Source: UBA1447 sp964627535 (GTDB taxonomy: Bacteria > Bacillota > Clostridia > Oscillospirales > Acutalibacteraceae). From it: DNA of 64,000 nt. Below, in pieces: positions 60,196 to 64,000 of this stretch (position 1 is the stretch's first letter; each line of letters opens with the position of its first letter). The DNA is taken from assembly GCA_964627535.1 (NCBI GenBank), contig CAZVJW010000016.1, positions 1-64,000 of the forward strand, read 5' to 3'. The translations under genes were made by a program, and so were the position numbers. The notes under the pieces were generated by a model. It did not search any database. It was not told the origin of the DNA and saw nothing but the letters and a program-made list of their open reading frames with translations.

Positions 60196-61888
60196 GTAAA
60201 ACCGCATGAATGCTAAATCCGCTTTCTCCGTCTGAACTGAACTCAGCAGTTCCTTGCAGATCAAAGATTCGTCTTTCAATTCCCGACAAGCCGAAGCTCT
60301 TCTCTATCATTTTACAGCCAATGCCGTTATCAATAGCAAACACCTCAACCTCCTTTTTTCTAAACCGGAGAATAATATAAACGGTTTTTGCTTTTCCATG
60401 TTTTATGGCATTAGTTACCGCCTCCTGACAAAGTCGGAACAAAGCTTCTGTTTTTGCATTGTTTAATTCGTAAACATCGCCATGCACAGCGATATCCACT
60501 TTTATGCTCTCGTTCTTCAAGTGGTCAATCGCGCTGATAAGCGATGTTTTATCCCATTTGGCGGTATCACTTTCTATAGCGATTTTTAAATCATTCAAGC
60601 TGCTGCTTAAAAGATCGTCGGCATATGAAAGCCGTTTTCTTGCGTCATCAATATTTTCTTCCGATGCCGCGAGTTCTGCCATTCCAATCACAACAGTGAT
60701 GCTGTGCCCCAAAATATCGTGAACATTCTGCGCAATTTGTGATTTAATTTTAGCTGCCGCAAGTGCTTTTGTACTGTCCGCCATATGATCCAGTCTGCGT
60801 TTTATATCGTTTAATTCCGTGTTTTGCTTTGAAAGCAAGGCACGGTTTTTGTCTGTTTCGGTAATATCGGCAAAATAGAGCAGCAGATGCCTTTTGCTTT
60901 TCATATTTTTTCGAATTCTGTATGATTTACCTGACACCAATGTAAGCTCAATCTCATCCTTATCTTTATTTCCTAAATACGCAACAACCTTTTTACCTTC
61001 GTTCTCATTGAAAACTTTTTGTAAAAACCGTTCTAAACCGATGTTCTTCATGTCCAGCCCGAACATTGAATAAAACACTTCATTACCGCCATACAGAACG
61101 TTTTTTTTGTTCATAAAGATGATCCCATACGGCATTTGTTCAAACAATTTTTCGTATGATACAGGCAAAATATCAAAAAATCGGAATTTATATGCAGGAA
61201 TGGTAAAAAGAATAAGCGCTATGGTTCCGGCAATAGGTGTTATATCAAACACCGGGAACGGAAAAATCCAACCAAACACATCAAGTTTATATAGAATATA
61301 ATACAGATTTGTAAACAATGGAATCAAAGTGATTATTGCAAAGAGTACCCCGAATCCTCTTTTTGAACGAAAAGCGGGCTGTTTCGTGTAATTATTCGAA
61401 AGCATGATGATCCCAATCAGCCAAAAGATATACTGTACGGTCTGTGTAGGAAAAAAAAGCACGCCGAACCGGTCTCTATAAAAATCAAATTGGGAATAAA
61501 ATCCCATGTGTAAAGGATTTGTCATTATGATTAAAATTGCCGTGAAAGATGGAAGTGACCATAAAATCAGCTGCTTTTTGCACGGGACTCTTTCTTTTGT
61601 ATATATATAAGCAAAAATCAACAGAAAGAAGCCCAAAAAATCAGCTCCGAAATATTGCATCAGAATAAAAAGCCATCTCAACTCTTGAGTCGGCGCAACA
61701 GTCTTCAGAATCTTTGAGACAAGCCATATTCCTATCATAGCCGCCAGTAAAAGATAACTGAAAAGAAGCGGGCTTTTATTGGCATGAAAATATATGTACA
61801 AACAGAAGGAAAAAAGCACAATCAAGGCTGACATATGAAAAATTGTAATAATAAATATTTCATAAGCCAACATGTCCGATATAAGCAT
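60188..61888 (-). CDS. Sensor histidine kinase (7TM-type N domain, PAS, HisKA_3-like)
   Basis: 566 aa. Seven or so membrane segments lie in residues ~5-220, as in 7TM-type sensor kinases. A PAS-like domain follows at ~235-345 (YGIIFMNKKNVLYGGNEVFYSMFGL). A coiled region leads to the H-box KSQIAQNVHDILGHSITVV (His about 390). The ATPase domain has LCQEAVTNAIKHG (N-box), IDNGIG and FGLSGIERRI. NarL-type regulators pair with this kinase class, so the regulator at 59548 is the likely partner. ATG at 61888 follows GGGGGC; an earlier TTG is less likely. The promoter is at 61918-61946. Confidence 0.9.
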   Translation of the reverse strand: MLISDMLAYEIFIITIFHMSALIVLFSFCLYIYFHANKSPLLFSYLLLAAMIGIWLVSKILKTVAPTQELRWLFILMQYFGADFLGFFLLIFAYIYTKERVPCKKQLILWSLPSFTAILIIMTNPLHMGFYSQFDFYRDRFGVLFFPTQTVQYIFWLIGIIMLSNNYTKQPAFRSKRGFGVLFAIITLIPLFTNLYYILYKLDVFGWIFPFPVFDITPIAGTIALILFTIPAYKFRFFDILPVSYEKLFEQMPYGIIFMNKKNVLYGGNEVFYSMFGLDMKNIGLERFLQKVFNENEGKKVVAYLGNKDKDEIELTLVSGKSYRIRKNMKSKRHLLLYFADITETDKNRALLSKQNTELNDIKRRLDHMADSTKALAAAKIKSQIAQNVHDILGHSITVVIGMAELAASEENIDDARKRLSYADDLLSSSLNDLKIAIESDTAKWDKTSLISAIDHLKNESIKVDIAVHGDVYELNNAKTEALFRLCQEAVTNAIKHGKAKTVYIILRFRKKEVEVFAIDNGIGCKMIEKSFGLSGIERRIFDLQGTAEFSSDGESGFSIHAVLPK

Positions 61889-61917
61889 TTTTCTGCCCCC
61901 ATTCAATTGCTATTATT

Positions 61918-61946
61918 ATTCTATCATACATAATTTTCCTGTTCAA
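61918..61946 (-). promoter_or_regulatory. Promoter of the histidine kinase gene
   Basis: On the minus strand, TTGAAC (61941-61946), a 17-nt spacer and TAGAAT (61918-61923), 30 bp before the ATG. Confidence 0.65.
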
Positions 61947-62102
61947 CTTCTTTATAAATCATATGCAATACCATCACTTTTTATGACCATGCAAGTCATA
62001 GAAAATGACTTCATTTTTATTCTAATTACTTTTCCCGTTACTAACAGCACTATTTCAGCGATTGATATATTTTGTATAATACAAAATAAGGTGGTGAATT
62101 GT

Positions 62103-62401
62103 ATGGTCATACTAGTTCACGATTAAAAAACCTTTAAAAAATCAAGCAAAAGCTTTGATTTATGCTATTTATCGCGGATTTTTTAGTTAGGTTTTTATGA
62201 GTAATTAGTATCAACGCTTATTTTGAAATTAGGCAAAATGCTGTCGGGAGATATTATTTTGTTTTCAACTCGGATGAAAAGTACAATCTGATTATCACCG
62301 TAACTTTTTTAAAACGTCCAGAACTGGAAAATTGCATCTCGGATCTGCGGAAAGCAGCGGCAATGGCAGAAATATGTGATAAAAACGGCAATGCAAAATA
62401 A
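62103..62401 (+). pseudogene. DUF1508-like small gene interrupted by element D
   Basis: AAGGTGGTGAATTGT precedes an ATG GTC at 62103-62108. The reading is broken at once by a 102-bp element (62109-62210). After it, an open frame from 62213 to the TAA at 62399-62401 encodes NAYFEIRQNAVGRYYFVFNS and then DEKYNLIITVTFLKRPELEN and so on. Deleting the element and one TC copy joins ATG GTC to AAC in frame, giving a 64-aa protein. F-E-I-R...G-x-Y-Y-F-V and the later C-I-x-D-L-R-K-A-A pattern resemble DUF1508/YegP domains. Without removal of the element the frame has no start and meets a stop (TGA) within it. The family call is moderate; the interruption is clear. Confidence 0.7.
62109..62210. repeat. 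Miniature inverted-repeat element, copy D (102 bp)
   Basis: It starts ATACTAGTTCACGATT and ends GAGTAATTAGTA. The right ~45 bases are the same as in copy C. TC lies on both sides (62107-62108 and 62211-62212). The insertion point is the second codon of a small gene. Confidence 0.88.
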
Positions 62402-62426
62402 ACAATCCAAAAGGAGAAAAAACAAG

Positions 62427-64000
62427 ATGAAAAACATTAGAAAAACGGCTATTATGTTCGCTGTCATTGTTACATTGCTATGGGGAACTGTGGCAGTTTT
62501 TGCACAGGGTGCAACGGATGGCGCTGTTACTAAGGACGGTATAGAAACACAATTATTACTTGACAAAGATGAATATGGCAAAGACGAGGCAGTAGCAATC
62601 AGTGCCAGAATTCGCAACAACAGTTCCTTTGATGTTAATGATGTCAAAGCAGAATTGAAATTACCGGGCGGATTTGAAATAAAAGGCGAAACAACAGTGG
62701 AAAGAACCGTGCTCCATGCCGAAGATTCCACAGGATTATCATGCCAGTTATCTAAAAGTGCCAATCCTTTTTGCGGTAATTGGTTTTCCATTCTCATGCA
62801 TTTTATTCTACTTTGCATTTCGGCTGTACTTTCCTTCTTACTTTCCTGGAGTAAAATTATCCGGACAAAATCAATAGCTTTTCTGCTTTGCTGCTCCATG
62901 AATTTACCTATGTTAGGCCAGACCGGGCAGCAGATATCCGAATTGTTTGATCACTCGTATACGGTCAGCAAATCCTTTACGATGGATAAAAACATATATG
63001 AGGTCAAGCTGAAAGTTTCCTATAAACTGCTCTCTCAGAACGGTCCTCACCTTCAATCCATCACACCTTCCACCGGGAGTTTCGGCACAAAGATTATTTT
63101 AAGCGGAACCGGCTTTGCCGACACTACCAATGTGGTGTTTAAAAGTGATGCATTGGGTGAGGTAAGCGTAACACCGGTCAGGGATGAACAGGGTAACTTA
63201 TGCGTAGTTTCTCCCACCATTTATGTGGAGACCGTGCAGGTTTACGCCGTGTGTGACGATAAAAATTCCAACGTGCTTGATTTTGAGGCAGTGGCATTGC
63301 CTGCTGCCGATGGCAATGAGTTCGAAGAGTTCTCGGAGGCTTTTAACAGTGTATTCGGTGAATTCGGAAATGAGTTGGAAAACGTTTACAGAACCGCTGA
63401 CACCGCGGACAACCTGCAAGAACAGCAGGAAATGATAACAGCGCTAAAAACAGCGATGGATGATGATGTTGCCTATTACAACTCACTGTTAACCGACGAG
63501 GACAAGGCGATTGTGAACCAGATGTTTGCAACCGAGGCGCTCAAGGAGGCCGGTGATAAGTTAAAGCAGGCCGCCGAAGTGTTATCCCACTCCACGACAT
63601 CCGAAGCGCTTGACAACATAGAGAAAACCAAGGAAATGATTGATGAGCTCATTGGCGCTTTGAAAGAGATCAAAGATATCATTAACAAAATAAAAATCGC
63701 TGCCGCGGCGGTCGCTATTGCGCTGGCTGTTGTGTCAGTATTCACCGGAGGCGCCACAGCCGATGCCGCGGTTCAGGCCGCGAGAATTACAAACAACTGC
63801 AGAAAGTTAATCAACAACCTTCTGAATCCGGCCATCATCGGGCTTTCAGCGGTCCGCTCGCTCCTTGAGCTAGCTCCCACGGTTGCTGTCGGCGATTCTA
63901 TGACAACGGCGGACTATGAAGGCGACATCAGCATAAACCAATATTTCGGCTCGCTCGAAAGCGGTATAAAAAACCCCATTAAATCGCTTGCCTCTTACAC
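62427..64000 (+). CDS. Large secreted/surface protein, 3' end outside window
   Basis: At least 524 codons, open to the right edge. A signal peptide (MKNIRKTAIMFAVIVTLLWG..., to about residue 27) is followed by a CARDB/DUF11-like domain at ~35-110 (KDEAVAISARIRNNSSFDVNDVKAEL). Hydrophobic segments lie at ~117-137 and ~145-165 (WFSILMHFILLCISAVLSFLL, then FLLCCSMNLPM). An IPT/TIG-type domain follows at about 205-280 (ITPSTGSFGTKIILSGTGF). A helical acidic region runs at ~290-410, and an Ala-rich hydrophobic stretch lies near 415-435. AAAAGGAGAAAA precedes the ATG. It may be an adhesin or wall-associated protein. It lies 25 bp after the interrupted DUF1508-like gene. Confidence 0.75.
   Translation, partial: MKNIRKTAIMFAVIVTLLWGTVAVFAQGATDGAVTKDGIETQLLLDKDEYGKDEAVAISARIRNNSSFDVNDVKAELKLPGGFEIKGETTVERTVLHAEDSTGLSCQLSKSANPFCGNWFSILMHFILLCISAVLSFLLSWSKIIRTKSIAFLLCCSMNLPMLGQTGQQISELFDHSYTVSKSFTMDKNIYEVKLKVSYKLLSQNGPHLQSITPSTGSFGTKIILSGTGFADTTNVVFKSDALGEVSVTPVRDEQGNLCVVSPTIYVETVQVYAVCDDKNSNVLDFEAVALPAADGNEFEEFSEAFNSVFGEFGNELENVYRTADTADNLQEQQEMITALKTAMDDDVAYYNSLLTDEDKAIVNQMFATEALKEAGDKLKQAAEVLSHSTTSEALDNIEKTKEMIDELIGALKEIKDIINKIKIAAAAVAIALAVVSVFTGGATADAAVQAARITNNCRKLINNLLNPAIIGLSAVRSLLELAPTVAVGDSMTTADYEGDISINQYFGSLESGIKNPIKSLASY

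Noticed and set aside
62309..62899. A 196-codon open frame on the minus strand near the right edge
   Set aside because: It overlaps the plus-strand surface protein and the DUF1508-like frame, both of which have good ribosome binding sites and domain patterns; the minus frame has neither.

Overview
The window looks like a chromosomal segment of an anaerobic member of the Bacillota, class Clostridia. The evidence is a DnaD-type and a DnaI/DnaC-type primosome pair, an ECF transporter cassette, a ClpE-like zinc-finger Clp ATPase, a RACo-type corrinoid activator, strong AGGAGG-type ribosome binding sites, many TTG and GTG starts, and sigma-A promoters of the TTGnnn-17-TATAAT type. No tRNA, rRNA, CRISPR array, transposase gene or phage module was recognised.

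Layout. 0.4-4.6 kb (+): dnaD-like, dnaC/dnaI-like and tex. 4.9-5.7 kb (+): a PIG-L deacetylase. 5.7-11.9 kb: four Gfo/Idh/MocA oxidoreductases and one DegT-type sugar aminotransferase, probably a carbohydrate or amino-sugar locus. Two of the oxidoreductases are close paralogues. 12.2-30.8 kb (-): a long housekeeping block with a Clp ATPase, pgsA, cvpA, a propeller-like membrane protein, truA, ecfT-ecfA2-ecfA1, an rRNA-type methyltransferase, glmM, ruvB-ruvA-ruvC, der, a DUF512 radical SAM protein, rpmF, a YceD-like protein, a P-loop protein and pgi. 31.0-35.6 kb: mtaB and a GNAT acetyltransferase (+) converge on a RACo-like protein and tmcAL (-). 35.6-42.2 kb: a secreted beta-helix protein, xylB and xylA (-) diverge from ackA (+). 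42.5-49.0 kb (+): accessory genes, namely a secreted DUF6273-like protein, an M29-like peptidase, a Tam-like methyltransferase, an unknown protein, a CPYC thiol protein and a URO-D-like methyltransferase. 49.3-58.4 kb (-): a nucleoside salvage locus, deoC-deoB-cdd-BMP lipoprotein-ABC ATPase-two permeases-pdp. 58.6-61.9 kb: a kinase-less PAS sensor and NarL-type regulator (+) facing a histidine kinase (-). 62.4 kb to the end (+): a large surface protein that runs off the window.

How the parts work together. The nucleoside locus imports nucleosides and breaks them down to bases, deoxyribose phosphates and finally glyceraldehyde 3-phosphate and acetaldehyde. The beta-helix protein with xylAB points to plant polysaccharide and pentose use, and AckA to acetate formation. 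The three genes near 60 kb probably form one signalling unit.

The most interesting non-genic content is (1) a family of four 101-102 bp miniature inverted-repeat elements with ATACTA/TAGTA ends. One copy has inserted after the second codon of a small DUF1508-like gene, and removing it with one 2-bp target copy restores the frame exactly. (2) Several intergenic arrays built on an 11-bp period, two of which run up to or into the 3' ends of minus-strand genes. (3) Divergent xylA and ackA promoters whose -10 boxes occupy almost the same bases.
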